The position numbers and the translations under genes are program-made. Shown here one piece after another: positions 25,450-34,304 of a stretch of DNA of 55,540 nt. This stretch comes from an uncultured Mucilaginibacter sp. (GTDB lineage Bacteria > Bacteroidota > Bacteroidia > Sphingobacteriales > Sphingobacteriaceae), in contig CAJYJH010000023.1 in assembly GCA_913775265.1 (NCBI GenBank), positions 1 to 55,540 on the forward strand. Reading direction: 5' to 3'. Position 1 is the stretch's first letter. Each line of letters starts with the position of its first letter. The notes under the pieces are model-generated. The model had not been told where the DNA came from, made no database searches, and saw only the letters and a list, made by a program, of their open reading frames with translations.

Positions 25450-26640
25450 TTATTTGTTGAAAGCGTCTTTTAATTGACTTGCGGCATAACCTAAAGCCTC
25501 TTTAGCTTCGGGCACCAGGGCACCCATGCCAAAAAACTCATGTGTTACACCATCGTATACTTTACGATCAACAGTTACACCGGCAGCTTTCAATTTGCTT
25601 TCCAGTGCTTCACCATCGCTCAATAATGGGTCAAGCTCTGCATTGATGATGGTAAAAGCAGGTAAACCTTTTAAGTTGGCAGCTACCAGATTTAAACGCG
25701 GGTCTTTAGCCTCAGACATGTTGTTGGTGTAATTTTTAGTAAACCACATCATCATGGCTTTATCCAAAGGTTTTGCCTCAATGTATTTGTTATATGACGG
25801 GCTAAACATATCAGCACTTGCAATAGGATAAACACTTACTACGTGCAAAGGAGCCTGGATTTTTTTATCGCGGGCCATAATGGCTACATTGGTTGCAAGG
25901 TTACCGCCGGCACTCTCTCCTACTACAGCAATCTTTTTAGGATCGCCTTTAATTGATGCGGCGTTGTTTAACACCCATTGGTATGCAGCAAACGAATCGT
26001 TGTGTGCTGTTGGGAAACGGTGCTCAGGAGCTAAACGATAAGCTACCGATACTACGACCGCACCTACCTGCTCTGACAGTGCTTTGGCCGATGAGTCGTA
26101 CACATCAATATTGGCAATTACAAAACCACCGCCATGGTAATACACAATCACCGGCAATGAGCCTGTCGCACCCTGTGGGGTATATACGCGTATATGGATA
26201 TTACCGCCATTCACTGGGATTTCTTTACCCATAGTATCAACCTTCATTACCGGCATTGCAATGTTGTACTCCTTCATCAAGTCTTTCACCGCATCTGTAG
26301 GTGTATGGTTTTTACGGGCTTGCACTGCCGTAAGCTGAGGGATTGGCTTATCATTATAGCTGGCCAGTTTTTCAATAACTGCCTGCATTTGTGGCTTAAT
26401 ATCTTGCCCCCATGCCGGTTTGGGACCTTTAGGTTTAACGTCGTCCGGGCTACCGCCTTTGTTTACCACATCTGTAGTTTGTGTGGTAGTAACGCTGCTA
26501 TCAACAGAAGTACTGTCAGAGCCTGTATTGTTTTTGTTTGATGAGTTACAAGCGGTTACTCCTAACACGGCAGCAACGGCCAAAGATGCTAAACACTGCC
26601 TTGCAGAGCTTGAGCTGATCAGATTAGAATTGTATTTCAT
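25450..26640 (-). CDS. Lipoprotein alpha/beta-hydrolase of the hormone-sensitive lipase family
   Basis: 396 residues. The N-terminus is a lipoprotein signal (lipobox LGVTAC) followed by a low-complexity linker (SDSTSVDSSVTTTQTTD). The hydrolase domain has the HGGG oxyanion motif (YYHGGGFVIAN), the nucleophile elbow GESAGGN, Asp in DPLLSDGE and His in VTHEFFG, so it should act on ester bonds of small acyl substrates at the cell envelope. I take the ATG at 26640; the longer upstream frame is not signal-like. The linker resembles the small lipoproteins at 23.3-24.2 kb. Confidence 0.88.
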   Translation of the reverse strand: MKYNSNLISSSSARQCLASLAVAAVLGVTACNSSNKNNTGSDSTSVDSSVTTTQTTDVVNKGGSPDDVKPKGPKPAWGQDIKPQMQAVIEKLASYNDKPIPQLTAVQARKNHTPTDAVKDLMKEYNIAMPVMKVDTMGKEIPVNGGNIHIRVYTPQGATGSLPVIVYYHGGGFVIANIDVYDSSAKALSEQVGAVVVSVAYRLAPEHRFPTAHNDSFAAYQWVLNNAASIKGDPKKIAVVGESAGGNLATNVAIMARDKKIQAPLHVVSVYPIASADMFSPSYNKYIEAKPLDKAMMMWFTKNYTNNMSEAKDPRLNLVAANLKGLPAFTIINAELDPLLSDGEALESKLKAAGVTVDRKVYDGVTHEFFGMGALVPEAKEALGYAASQLKDAFNK

Positions 26641-26736
26641 AAGTATGATATCTGTGAAAACCAACACCACTGAAGATATTTTGTTGGTATTACACCTATA
26701 AAATGCTATATAATTCATGCTTTACACCTATTAGTT

Positions 26737-27234
26737 TTAAAGCACAGATTTAGAGAGATGTTGCGCTTTGTCTTTAACAGATTCAATGACTGTTTCGTCA
26801 CGGCCGTTTAGCAGCTTCATCACTGCTGACGATACTAAGCCTCCTGTTAAATAATATAGTACCGCCAAAATTTGAGTTTCGCGGGTTCGATTGCTGTGCT
26901 GTTCATTCAGCCCCATATGCTTGGGCAGAAAAACGGCGCCCAAGCCCGCTGCCAAACCAGAAGCTACACCTTTTAATACTGTTTTGGTATCGCCGATGCC
27001 GGCCATACTGTAGTAAATACTGTTACTGATAATGTCACCACCCATGGTCATGTAGTAAAGCTTCTTGCCTTCCGGCTTTTCAACCCCTACTTTATCCAAT
27101 ATTTTAGTAAGTGATTCCATACCCAATAGATCCATCCGGGGAGCTTCCGAATCATTCTTTTTAATCATTTGGTGTAAAACGGTAACTGCACAAGCACCTG
27201 CTAAACCGCCTAATAATGCTTTCAAAACTTTCAT
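26737..27234 (-). CDS. Glycine-rich membrane protein of unknown function
   Basis: 165 residues. The N-terminus is a hydrophobic helix with small residues (LLGGLAGACAVTVLHQMI). Two more apolar glycine-rich stretches follow, near 85-105 (GVASGLAAGLGAVFLP) and 125-142 (ILAVLYYLTGGLVSSAV), so it is probably an integral membrane protein. I do not recognise the family. It is divergent from the ABC ATPase gene across a gap of 89 bases and lies in the same stress-like region as the DUF2383 gene. Confidence 0.7.
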   Translation of the reverse strand: MKVLKALLGGLAGACAVTVLHQMIKKNDSEAPRMDLLGMESLTKILDKVGVEKPEGKKLYYMTMGGDIISNSIYYSMAGIGDTKTVLKGVASGLAAGLGAVFLPKHMGLNEQHSNRTRETQILAVLYYLTGGLVSSAVMKLLNGRDETVIESVKDKAQHLSKSVL

Positions 27235-27269
27235 AGCGTGTTTTTTTGTTTAAGGTTCGAAAGACCTTT

Positions 27270-27301
27270 TTGTTCGTTAGCGTTATTTATTTTTATACTT
27301 G
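27270..27301 (+). promoter_or_regulatory. Candidate promoter of the tandem ABC gene
   Basis: TTG at 27270-27272, a 21-base spacer, then TATACTTG at 27294-27301 (one base off TAnnTTTG), 22 bases before the chosen ATG at 27324. Confidence 0.4.
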
Positions 27302-27323
27302 CAACCGCAGTATCCAACAAAAA

Positions 27324-28784
27324 ATGGCTTTAATTAAAGTAGACAATATCACCCTCCGCATGCAACAGCATACCCTGTTGCATAACCTTAGCTTAACTGT
27401 AAACCGCGGCGAACATTGGCTAATTGCCGGCAGTAGCGGCTCGGGCAAAACTATCTTACTTAACGTTTTAGCCGGATTGCTTAAACCCGTAAGTGGCTTG
27501 GTAGCTATCAATATAGAGAAACCTCATCAAGGTAGAGAGATAGTATTGGTTACAGCTAAACATCATTTTAAAGATACCACCAATACCAGTAACCTTTATT
27601 ATCAACAGCGTTATAACTCTCAGGACGCTGATCAAACTGTTACTGTCTTGCAATATTTGCAGTCGATGATTACAGATACCACCGGAACGTGGAACGTTGA
27701 CCGCGTGATAGATTTGCTGATGCTCAATAAGTTGGCAGATAAATCACTCATTAAGTTATCAAACGGTGAAACCAAGCGGTTGCGATTAGCGTCCGCGTTG
27801 CTGTCTCATCCTGCTATATTATTATTAGATGACCCGCTTGCCGGGTTGGATTACGACACTCAGCTGCGTTTCAGCAGCCTGTTGGAGGAAATAACACACA
27901 GCGGCATCACTATTATTATGGCAGGCAGCGGTTTTGAAATACCTTCCGTTATTACGCATGTGGCAGTCATGGAGCATGGCAATATCGTGCAAACGTCACC
28001 TGCTGATGAGTTTGAGCCACCTCAACAACCAAAAGCGTCTGCAGCATCACTCGGTTTATTGTCTGATTTACTTCAACAGTATAAAATAAGTTCTTACGAG
28101 CAAATCGTCGGCATGCAAAATGTAAATATTAAATACAGTAACGTTGACGTTTTGAGCGACATTAACTGGTCGGTAATACCGGGCGACCGCTGGGCCTTGT
28201 TTGGCCACAACGGCGCCGGGAAATCAACATTATTAAGCCTGATCAACGGTGATAATCCACAGGCCTATGCTAATCATATTATTTTATTCGACCGCAAACG
28301 CGGAAGTGGCGAGAGCATTTGGGAGATAAAGAAAAAGATTGGTTTCCTATCTCCGGAGTTTTATCAATACTTTCCGACAGACCAAACAGCGCTTCAGGTA
28401 GTTGAATCGGGCTATTACGACACGCAGGGATTGTTCAGACCCAGCCAACCTGCAAAAGCTGCGAAAGCTCTGGAATGGCTTAAGGCATTACAGATTGACC
28501 AATACGCAAGGCACCGGCTAAAAAATTTGCCTGCCAGCGCTCAACGTTTATGTTTGTTGGCTCGTGCGCTTATTAAATCTCCGGATTTAATAATCTTGGA
28601 TGAACCTTGTCAAGGATTGGATAAACAACAACGGATGCAGTTTAACCAGTTGATTGATGCCATTGTGGAGAAAACCGGATTGACGCTGATTTATGTAACC
28701 CATTATATTCACGAACTGCCTGACTGCATTAACAAAGTGATTACTTTGCAAAACGGTCGAATACACAACATTGAAAAGAAATAA
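27324..28784 (+). CDS. Tandem ABC ATPase without membrane domain (ModF-like)
   Basis: 486 residues with two ATP-binding cassettes and no transmembrane segment. Cassette 1 has Walker A GSSGSGKT at 36-43, signature LSNGETKR and Walker B ILLLDDPLAG. Cassette 2 has Walker A GHNGAGKS and Walker B LIILDEPCQG, but LPASAQRL where LSGGQ is expected. The layout resembles ModF/PhrA-type proteins, whose role is not settled; the ABC-F translation factors differ in having a long charged linker, not seen here. The ATG at 27324 is chosen because homology-like sequence begins there and a promoter-like box precedes it. Confidence 0.82.
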   Translation: MALIKVDNITLRMQQHTLLHNLSLTVNRGEHWLIAGSSGSGKTILLNVLAGLLKPVSGLVAINIEKPHQGREIVLVTAKHHFKDTTNTSNLYYQQRYNSQDADQTVTVLQYLQSMITDTTGTWNVDRVIDLLMLNKLADKSLIKLSNGETKRLRLASALLSHPAILLLDDPLAGLDYDTQLRFSSLLEEITHSGITIIMAGSGFEIPSVITHVAVMEHGNIVQTSPADEFEPPQQPKASAASLGLLSDLLQQYKISSYEQIVGMQNVNIKYSNVDVLSDINWSVIPGDRWALFGHNGAGKSTLLSLINGDNPQAYANHIILFDRKRGSGESIWEIKKKIGFLSPEFYQYFPTDQTALQVVESGYYDTQGLFRPSQPAKAAKALEWLKALQIDQYARHRLKNLPASAQRLCLLARALIKSPDLIILDEPCQGLDKQQRMQFNQLIDAIVEKTGLTLIYVTHYIHELPDCINKVITLQNGRIHNIEKK

Positions 28785-28831
28785 AACAACTATCACTACG
28801 GTATCATATTGCCTGCCATAAGCGAGATAAA

Positions 28832-28862
28832 TTGGCTTTGTAGCTGAATGCCCTTATCTTTG
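28832..28862 (+). promoter_or_regulatory. Promoter of mqnC
   Basis: TTG at 28832-28834, a 20-base spacer and TATCTTTG at 28855-28862 match the Bacteroidota housekeeping promoter fully. The box ends only three bases before the ATG at 28866, so the message would be leaderless or nearly so. Confidence 0.65.
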
Positions 28863-28865
28863 TAT

Positions 28866-29990
28866 ATGAATACTGCCGATCTATTGCAACGTGCACTTCA
28901 GTTCGATTTTTTAAGCTTGGAGGAAGGCGTTTATTTATACCACAATGCCTCTACGGCGGAGTTGATGTACACCGCTAACGAACTGCGTAAAATACAGGTT
29001 CCGCATGGTAAAGTTACCTGGCAAATTGACCGCAATGTAAATACGACGAACGTTTGCATAGCCAACTGTAAATTTTGTAATTTTTTCCGTAGGCCGGGAC
29101 ATGCCGATAGTTACATCACCGACATTGAAACTTACAAGCAAAAAATAGAAGAAACTTTCCGTTATGGCGGCGATCAGCTTTTATTACAAGGCGGTCACCA
29201 TCCGGATTTGGGTTTGACTTTTTATGCTGATCTATTTAAACAGTTAAAAGAGCTTTATCCTACTTTGAAGTTACATTCGTTAGGTCCTCCAGAAATTGCA
29301 CACGTTGCCAAACTGGAAGGCATGAGCCATATTGATGTGTTGAGCGCATTAAAGGAAGCTGGTCTTGACTCGTTACCGGGTGCAGGTGCCGAAATACTGA
29401 ATGACCGGGTACGCCGCTTAATATCTAAAGGTAAGTGCGGTGGCCAGGAATGGCTGGACGTTATGCGTGCAGCCCATAAAATCAACCTGCCAACATCAGC
29501 GACTATGATGTTTGGACACGTGGAAACTATTGAAGAGCGTTTTGAACATTTGGTTTGGATACGCCAGGTACAGTCGGAGAAGCCTGAAGGACACTACGGC
29601 TTTACAGCCTTTATCCCGTGGCCTTTCCAGGATGACGGTACGTTATTGAGAAAAGTGCGCGGAATAACCAACAATGTTACCGGCGATGAATATTTGCGTA
29701 TGATTGCTTTGAGCCGTATTATGTTACCTAACGTAAAAAACATACAGGCGTCATGGTTAACCGTAGGCAAACAGGTAGCGCAACTTTGCTTACATGCCGG
29801 TGCTAACGATTTTGGATCAATCATGATTGAAGAAAACGTTGTATCTGCTGCGGGTGCGCCACACCGTTTTACAGCGCAAGGCATTCAAAATTCAATTCGT
29901 GAGGCAGGCTTTGAGCCACAGCTACGCAATCAGCGTTATGAATGGCGCGAAATGCCTGAGCAGTTAGAAGAACAGGTAATAAATTACTAA
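28866..29990 (+). CDS. mqnC: Cyclic dehypoxanthinyl futalosine synthase (radical SAM)
   Basis: Cyclises dehypoxanthine futalosine in the futalosine route to menaquinone. 374 residues with CX3CX2C at Cys64, Cys68 and Cys71 (CIANCKFC). LPGAGAEIL and GANDFGSIMIEENVVSAAGA are MqnC-type motifs, distinct from MqnE. The ATG at 28866 is preferred, because the upstream ATG at 28848 lies inside the promoter. It is separated by 7.5 kb from the mqnE-mqnA operon and has its own promoter and terminator. Confidence 0.93.
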   Translation: MNTADLLQRALQFDFLSLEEGVYLYHNASTAELMYTANELRKIQVPHGKVTWQIDRNVNTTNVCIANCKFCNFFRRPGHADSYITDIETYKQKIEETFRYGGDQLLLQGGHHPDLGLTFYADLFKQLKELYPTLKLHSLGPPEIAHVAKLEGMSHIDVLSALKEAGLDSLPGAGAEILNDRVRRLISKGKCGGQEWLDVMRAAHKINLPTSATMMFGHVETIEERFEHLVWIRQVQSEKPEGHYGFTAFIPWPFQDDGTLLRKVRGITNNVTGDEYLRMIALSRIMLPNVKNIQASWLTVGKQVAQLCLHAGANDFGSIMIEENVVSAAGAPHRFTAQGIQNSIREAGFEPQLRNQRYEWREMPEQLEEQVINY

Positions 29991-30009
29991 AAGATGTTCA
30001 TATACCAGG

Positions 30010-30046
30010 TAGCCGCTTCAATATTTTTAGAGCGGCTATTTTTTTG
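30010..30046 (+). terminator. Terminator of mqnC
   Basis: TAGCCGCT at 30010-30017 pairs with AGCGGCTA at 30031-30038, followed by a run of T, 20 bases after the stop codon. Confidence 0.85.
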
Positions 30047-30093
30047 TAAGTCTCAAGTAGCCAAGTGAACTTCCGCATGAGAAATACTATTTA

Positions 30094-30123
30094 ACGAAAA
30101 AGGGCACCTCGTGCGTGCCCTTT
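30094..30123 (-). terminator. Terminator of the PUR-family gene
   Basis: AAAGGGCAC at 30099-30107 pairs with GTGCCCTTT at 30115-30123 with a 7-base loop; a T run follows on the minus strand, 23 bases after the stop codon. Confidence 0.88.
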
Positions 30124-30145
30124 AAATTTAAGTTTATATCAGTGT

Positions 30146-30487
30146 TTAGAACGTAAAATCCTCTTCGGTTGCGCCGGTAACACCAGCGGCTTTGGTAATT
30201 TCATTTAACTCGCTGTATTCGTAGCGTTTCTCGGTTACTTCCTGATTGGCTTTAATATAGTCAACCGTTTCTTTTAAACCTTCGGCAAATTTTTCAAAAT
30301 CCTCTTTGTAAAGGAATATTTTGTGCTTTACAAACACACCATCTTCCAAACGTTTTTTGCTCTCGGTAATAGTGACGTAATAGTCGTTTGACCGTGTTGC
30401 TTTTACATCAAAAAAATAAGTTCTTTTACCAGCCCTTACTTTCTTCGAGAATACCTCATCCCGCTCTCTGTTTTCGAAATCTCCCAT
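30146..30487 (-). CDS. PUR-alpha-like DNA/RNA-binding protein (DUF3276)
   Basis: 113 residues. A PUR repeat fold is indicated by VFSKKVRAGKRTYFFDVKAT and the strand-strand-helix pattern ending in FEKFAEGLKETVDYI. In Bacteroidota this small protein (DUF3276) binds single-stranded nucleic acid and dimerises; its cellular role is poorly known. The C-terminal 25 residues are acidic and probably flexible. It is monocistronic, with a clear terminator. Confidence 0.9.
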   Translation of the reverse strand: MGDFENRERDEVFSKKVRAGKRTYFFDVKATRSNDYYVTITESKKRLEDGVFVKHKIFLYKEDFEKFAEGLKETVDYIKANQEVTEKRYEYSELNEITKAAGVTGATEEDFTF

Positions 30488-30690
30488 GTTTAAAAGTGTT
30501 GTATTAGTTTGATTGCATAAATATAAACAAATTTTAATATCGCAACACCCTTTGTAATATTTGTGGAAAAAATTTCAAACTGTTAATAACTTCGTTTGTA
30601 TAGGCGCATTGCAATTAACATTTATGAAATTTGATGAATGTTTAGGCATCCAATGTAATTTATTGACAACAAATAGGTTAAAACTTTAAG

Positions 30691-33054
30691 CTATTTTAAA
30701 TATACGTAAGTAATACCGTCACCTCCCCTGTCGGCGTGCTCGTCTTCCATGTGACTTACCTGGTCGTACTTTTTCAGGTATCCCCTTATTAGTTTACGGA
30801 GTATACCGTCGCCTTTGCCATGTATAATTTTTAAGGAGCCGAAACTCATCATAATAGCACGATCCAATAGTTTTTCAATAGCATGTAAAGCATCCTCGCC
30901 ACGCATTCCCCTCACATCAATTTCTGGACTAAAGTTGGCCATATCACCCGTAGATGCAGCACTGGCGCTGCGGCGAATCTCTCTAGGCACTTCCTTACGG
31001 GCTACTTTTTGAACACGTTTACGTTTGGCCACTGTACGCAGGTCACCAATTGCGATAATAATATTGTCTTTAGCAATTTCCATTACTTGCCCAGTAGTGT
31101 CCGAGTCAACGAGTTTCACCCAATCACCTACTTTAACTTCGTCATCACTAACAGGTTTTGCTACTGTGACCGGCTTAACCGTGTTTTTCTGAGCCTCGCG
31201 GTTCAAATTTTCGCGTAGGGCACGGGTTTTCTCTTTGTCGGCCTGTACGTTCTTAATTTCGGCAATGGTATTTTCAACCAGTTTATTGGCGTTTACAATA
31301 ATATCTTTAGCCTGCTGCTTAGCATCACGAATGAGGGCCCTTTGATTTTCTTCCAAGTAAGCCTTCAGCTTTTCATTCTCAGTCAATAGGTCGTTCACCC
31401 GCTTCTGCTGGCGATCGAGCTTTATCTTAGTGTCGTAAATCTCTTTCTTTTCGCGCTCCAGGTCCACTAATAAGGTGTCCACCTTTTTCTGACTGGTACC
31501 TATCTTGTTTTTTGCCAGGTTAAGCACTTGCGGTGGCAAGCCTATTTTTTGAGCAATTTCAAAAGCGTAAGAGCTGCCTGGTTTACCAACTTCCAGCTGG
31601 TACAAAGGTTTCATGTGCACATTGTCGAACAACATCGAAGCGTTTTCGATACCTTCCGTATTGCTCGAAAATATCTTTAGATTAGAATAGTGCGTAGTTA
31701 CCATGCCTCTCACCTTTTTGTGGTTTAAAGACTCCAGCACCGCTTCGGCAATTGGCCCACCGAATTGCGGATCAGTACCAGTACCAAACTCATCAATTAA
31801 AATCATGGTTTTACCATTGGCCATCTCCACAAAATGTTTCATTTTAGAGAGGTGCGCACTGTAAGTACTCAAATCACTTTCTATCGATTGGTCGTCGCCG
31901 ATATCTACGAACATCTGTTTAAAAATGCCCACGGTACTGCTTTCATCAACCGGAATTAACAATCCGGCCTGCGTCATCATTTGCAATAAACCGACAGTTT
32001 TCATACATACAGATTTACCACCTGCATTGGGGCCGGATACCGTGATGATACGCACACCCTCATCAATCTGCACATTTAGCGGTACCACAGTTTTATGTTC
32101 CTTCTTAAAACTCAAAAAAAGCAGCGGGTGACGCGCATTGATTAGCCTTAATCTGGCTTCATTAACCACCGAAGGCATCTCGGCCTCAATATCAATGGCA
32201 AATAGCGATTTGGCCCGCACAAAATCGAGCTTAGTTAATAGGCCATGATAAGAGAGCAGCAACGGAACATAAGGCCGTAACTCGTCTGTTAATTGCGTCA
32301 ATATTTTGACGATCTCGCGGCGGCGTTCAAATTCCAGGTCGCGTATACGGTTGTTAAGCGTAAACACCTCTTCGGGCTCCATATACACGGTTTGACCTGT
32401 AGCCGACTCGTCATGAATAAAGCCTTTAAGCTTTCGCTTATTCTCGGCAAGTAAAGGTATGCACAGGCGTCCGTCGCGTATGGTTAAAGTACCATCTGCC
32501 GTCCAGCCATTGGATGATGCGTTTTTAAATACCTGATCAATCTTGCGTCTTGCATCCTGCTCGGCTTTAGCTATGCCTGATGTAATCTCTTGTAGCTCGC
32601 GCGATGCATTGGGCCGTATCTTACCTTTGGCATCCAGCACCATATCAATTTTTTTGATGATGCTTTTTTCAATAGGCAAGTGTTCAAATAAAGCCTCGAG
32701 GTTAGGGTATTGCCCCTCGCGCTCGTTAAAATAGCCAATCACCGCGAAAACGGTTGCTAATGATGTCAGTATCTGGAAAAATTCTTCCTCAGTTAAAAAA
32801 GTACCTTCAATGCGTACCTTATTAGCCAAGCTTTTAATATCAAAAAAATGATTGATGGGCAAAGCCGCATCGTTTTGAAGTATGTTTTTAAACTCACTGG
32901 CCTGACTCAGAAACTTGTGTATCTGATCATAATTATTCATCACCTGAATCTTGCTCACCATTTGCTGGCCCATGGTGCTCAGGCAGTGTGCTTTAATTAA
33001 CTCCTTAACTTCGTTAAAGCCGAGTTTATCAGCACTATTTTCGGGGTATAACAT
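30691..33054 (-). CDS. mutS2: MutS2 family ATPase/endonuclease
   Basis: 787 residues: a clamp region, the MutS-type ATPase with Walker A SGPNAGGKS near 338 and Walker B MILIDEFGTGTDP near 415, a long charged coiled coil (about 515-630), and a C-terminal Smr domain with IDVRGMRGEDAL and the HGKGDGILR motif. It lacks the mismatch-binding domain of MutS1. Family members act on branched DNA, suppress recombination or rescue collided ribosomes, depending on the species; which applies here is unknown. Its ATG overlaps the end of the DUF4296 gene by 20 bases. Confidence 0.95.
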   Translation of the reverse strand: MLYPENSADKLGFNEVKELIKAHCLSTMGQQMVSKIQVMNNYDQIHKFLSQASEFKNILQNDAALPINHFFDIKSLANKVRIEGTFLTEEEFFQILTSLATVFAVIGYFNEREGQYPNLEALFEHLPIEKSIIKKIDMVLDAKGKIRPNASRELQEITSGIAKAEQDARRKIDQVFKNASSNGWTADGTLTIRDGRLCIPLLAENKRKLKGFIHDESATGQTVYMEPEEVFTLNNRIRDLEFERRREIVKILTQLTDELRPYVPLLLSYHGLLTKLDFVRAKSLFAIDIEAEMPSVVNEARLRLINARHPLLFLSFKKEHKTVVPLNVQIDEGVRIITVSGPNAGGKSVCMKTVGLLQMMTQAGLLIPVDESSTVGIFKQMFVDIGDDQSIESDLSTYSAHLSKMKHFVEMANGKTMILIDEFGTGTDPQFGGPIAEAVLESLNHKKVRGMVTTHYSNLKIFSSNTEGIENASMLFDNVHMKPLYQLEVGKPGSSYAFEIAQKIGLPPQVLNLAKNKIGTSQKKVDTLLVDLEREKKEIYDTKIKLDRQQKRVNDLLTENEKLKAYLEENQRALIRDAKQQAKDIIVNANKLVENTIAEIKNVQADKEKTRALRENLNREAQKNTVKPVTVAKPVSDDEVKVGDWVKLVDSDTTGQVMEIAKDNIIIAIGDLRTVAKRKRVQKVARKEVPREIRRSASAASTGDMANFSPEIDVRGMRGEDALHAIEKLLDRAIMMSFGSLKIIHGKGDGILRKLIRGYLKKYDQVSHMEDEHADRGGDGITYVYLK

Positions 33055-33589
33055 TCTTGTCTTTACGTAAATTAGTTTTGCCGGCGTCTTTCTTTTTATC
33101 TTCTTTTTTCTTCAACGAATCCGCTTTGGCTTTGTTTATCCGGGCTATCGAATCTGCCGCACGTTTAGCAATGCGCTCATTTTCCTTCGCTTGTCGTGAC
33201 AATTCAACTTTCTGGCGTTTCTCTCTTTCTTTGGTAGCCGAGTCAACCCTAACCTTCAGTTCGGCGGTTACCTTATCGTAGATCTCAAACAGCTCGTCAG
33301 GCTTATTTGAGTAATATTTAAAACTCTTCTTAAAGTCTCCGCTGTCAAAACCGTGCTGTTGAAATATCTGCATATACTCCGCATTGCCGTATTTAAACAT
33401 CGTATCGGGTACCATCATTTTATCTGTCAACGAGCCATCTACAATGTGTATATCGGTCAATACACGCTCCATTTGCTCGTGGCTCAGTATTCCTTTCGGT
33501 TTATCGCTTTTGCAGGAAACGAAAAAAAAAGCCGCTAAAAAAAACAAGACGTAATAAATGTGCTTTCTGTAATTTAGCGGTTTCCTCAT
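33035..33589 (-). CDS. DUF4296 lipoprotein
   Basis: 184 residues from the ATG at 33589. It has a lipoprotein signal (lipobox FFVSC) and then ILSHEQMERVLTDIHIVDG, the opening of DUF4296. The C-terminal third is a highly charged helix (RQAKENERIAKRAADSIA) ending in a Lys-rich tail. The function is unknown. A longer upstream frame is rejected, because a TAnnTTTG box lies 7 bases before this ATG. It overlaps mutS2, with which it must be co-transcribed, and is divergent from the YggS gene with only 22 bases between start codons. Confidence 0.82.
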   Translation of the reverse strand: MRKPLNYRKHIYYVLFFLAAFFFVSCKSDKPKGILSHEQMERVLTDIHIVDGSLTDKMMVPDTMFKYGNAEYMQIFQQHGFDSGDFKKSFKYYSNKPDELFEIYDKVTAELKVRVDSATKEREKRQKVELSRQAKENERIAKRAADSIARINKAKADSLKKKEDKKKDAGKTNLRKDKNVIPRK

Positions 33590-33595
33590 AAGAGG

Positions 33596-33603
33596 CAAAT
33601 TTA
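33596..33603 (-). promoter_or_regulatory. Bacteroidota -7 box for DUF4296-mutS2
   Basis: The minus strand reads TAAATTTG, a full TAnnTTTG match, ending 6 bases before the DUF4296 ATG. The transcript would have a leader of only a few bases. Confidence 0.5.
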
Positions 33604-33611
33604 CGTAATAA

Positions 33612-34301
33612 ATGAGCATTAGCGATAACATAAAAAGCCTGAAAAACGAGCTTGATGCCGTAAACGTTACCTTGGTAGCCGTATCTAAAACCAAACCGGT
33701 AAGTGATCTGCAAGAGGCCTATGCGGCCGGTCAACGCATATTTGGTGAAAACCAAGTGCAAGAACTCGTTGAAAAATATGAACAGCTTCCCAAAGATATC
33801 GAGTGGCACCTGGTTGGTCACCTGCAAACCAACAAAGTAAAATACATTGCGCCATTTATCAACCTCATTCATTCGGTTGATAGTTTAAAACTGTTACAGG
33901 AAATTAACAAGCAAGCCGAGAAAAACAAACGTATAATTGATTGTCTGCTGCAGGTTTATATTGCTGATGAGGAAACGAAATACGGTTTGGGTTTTGATGA
34001 AGTTATCGAACTACTGCGATCCGACGAATTTGCCGAACTCAAAAACGTGCGCATTCGCGGATTAATGGGCATTGCTACCAACACAGATAGTGAAAAACAA
34101 ATCAAAGAAGAGTTTTACGAATTAGATACCTTTTTTGACGGCATCACCCAAAGCTTTTTCCGTAAAGAGGATAGCTTTGACACCTTATCGATGGGCATGT
34201 CCAGCGACTATAAAATCGCTGTAGAGCAAGGCAGCACTATGGTACGGCTGGGGAGCAACATATTTGGCGACCGGGTGATTAAACATTGGAAAAACAATTA
34301 A
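33612..34301 (+). CDS. YggS/PROSC family PLP-binding protein
   Basis: 229 residues. A single-domain PLP-binding TIM barrel related to alanine racemase, which buffers pyridoxal phosphate and amino-acid balance and has no known catalytic turnover. The PLP lysine is in LVAVSKTKP (Lys27) and the FGENQVQEL motif follows at about 42. The C-terminal LSMGMSSDYKIAVEQGSTMVR signature binds the phosphate. It is first in an operon with GNAT, DUF3298 and aspartate kinase genes. Confidence 0.93.
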   Translation: MSISDNIKSLKNELDAVNVTLVAVSKTKPVSDLQEAYAAGQRIFGENQVQELVEKYEQLPKDIEWHLVGHLQTNKVKYIAPFINLIHSVDSLKLLQEINKQAEKNKRIIDCLLQVYIADEETKYGLGFDEVIELLRSDEFAELKNVRIRGLMGIATNTDSEKQIKEEFYELDTFFDGITQSFFRKEDSFDTLSMGMSSDYKIAVEQGSTMVRLGSNIFGDRVIKHWKNN

Positions 34302-34304
34302 GCT

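Noticed and set aside
21537..27234. The stress-like region as an integrated mobile island
   Set aside because: No integrase, transposase, tRNA edge, direct repeats or clear base-composition change was seen.
33501..33872. A 123-codon minus-strand frame across the DUF4296/YggS junction
   Set aside because: It overlaps both genes, including the conserved PLP-lysine region of YggS on the other strand, and has no family features.
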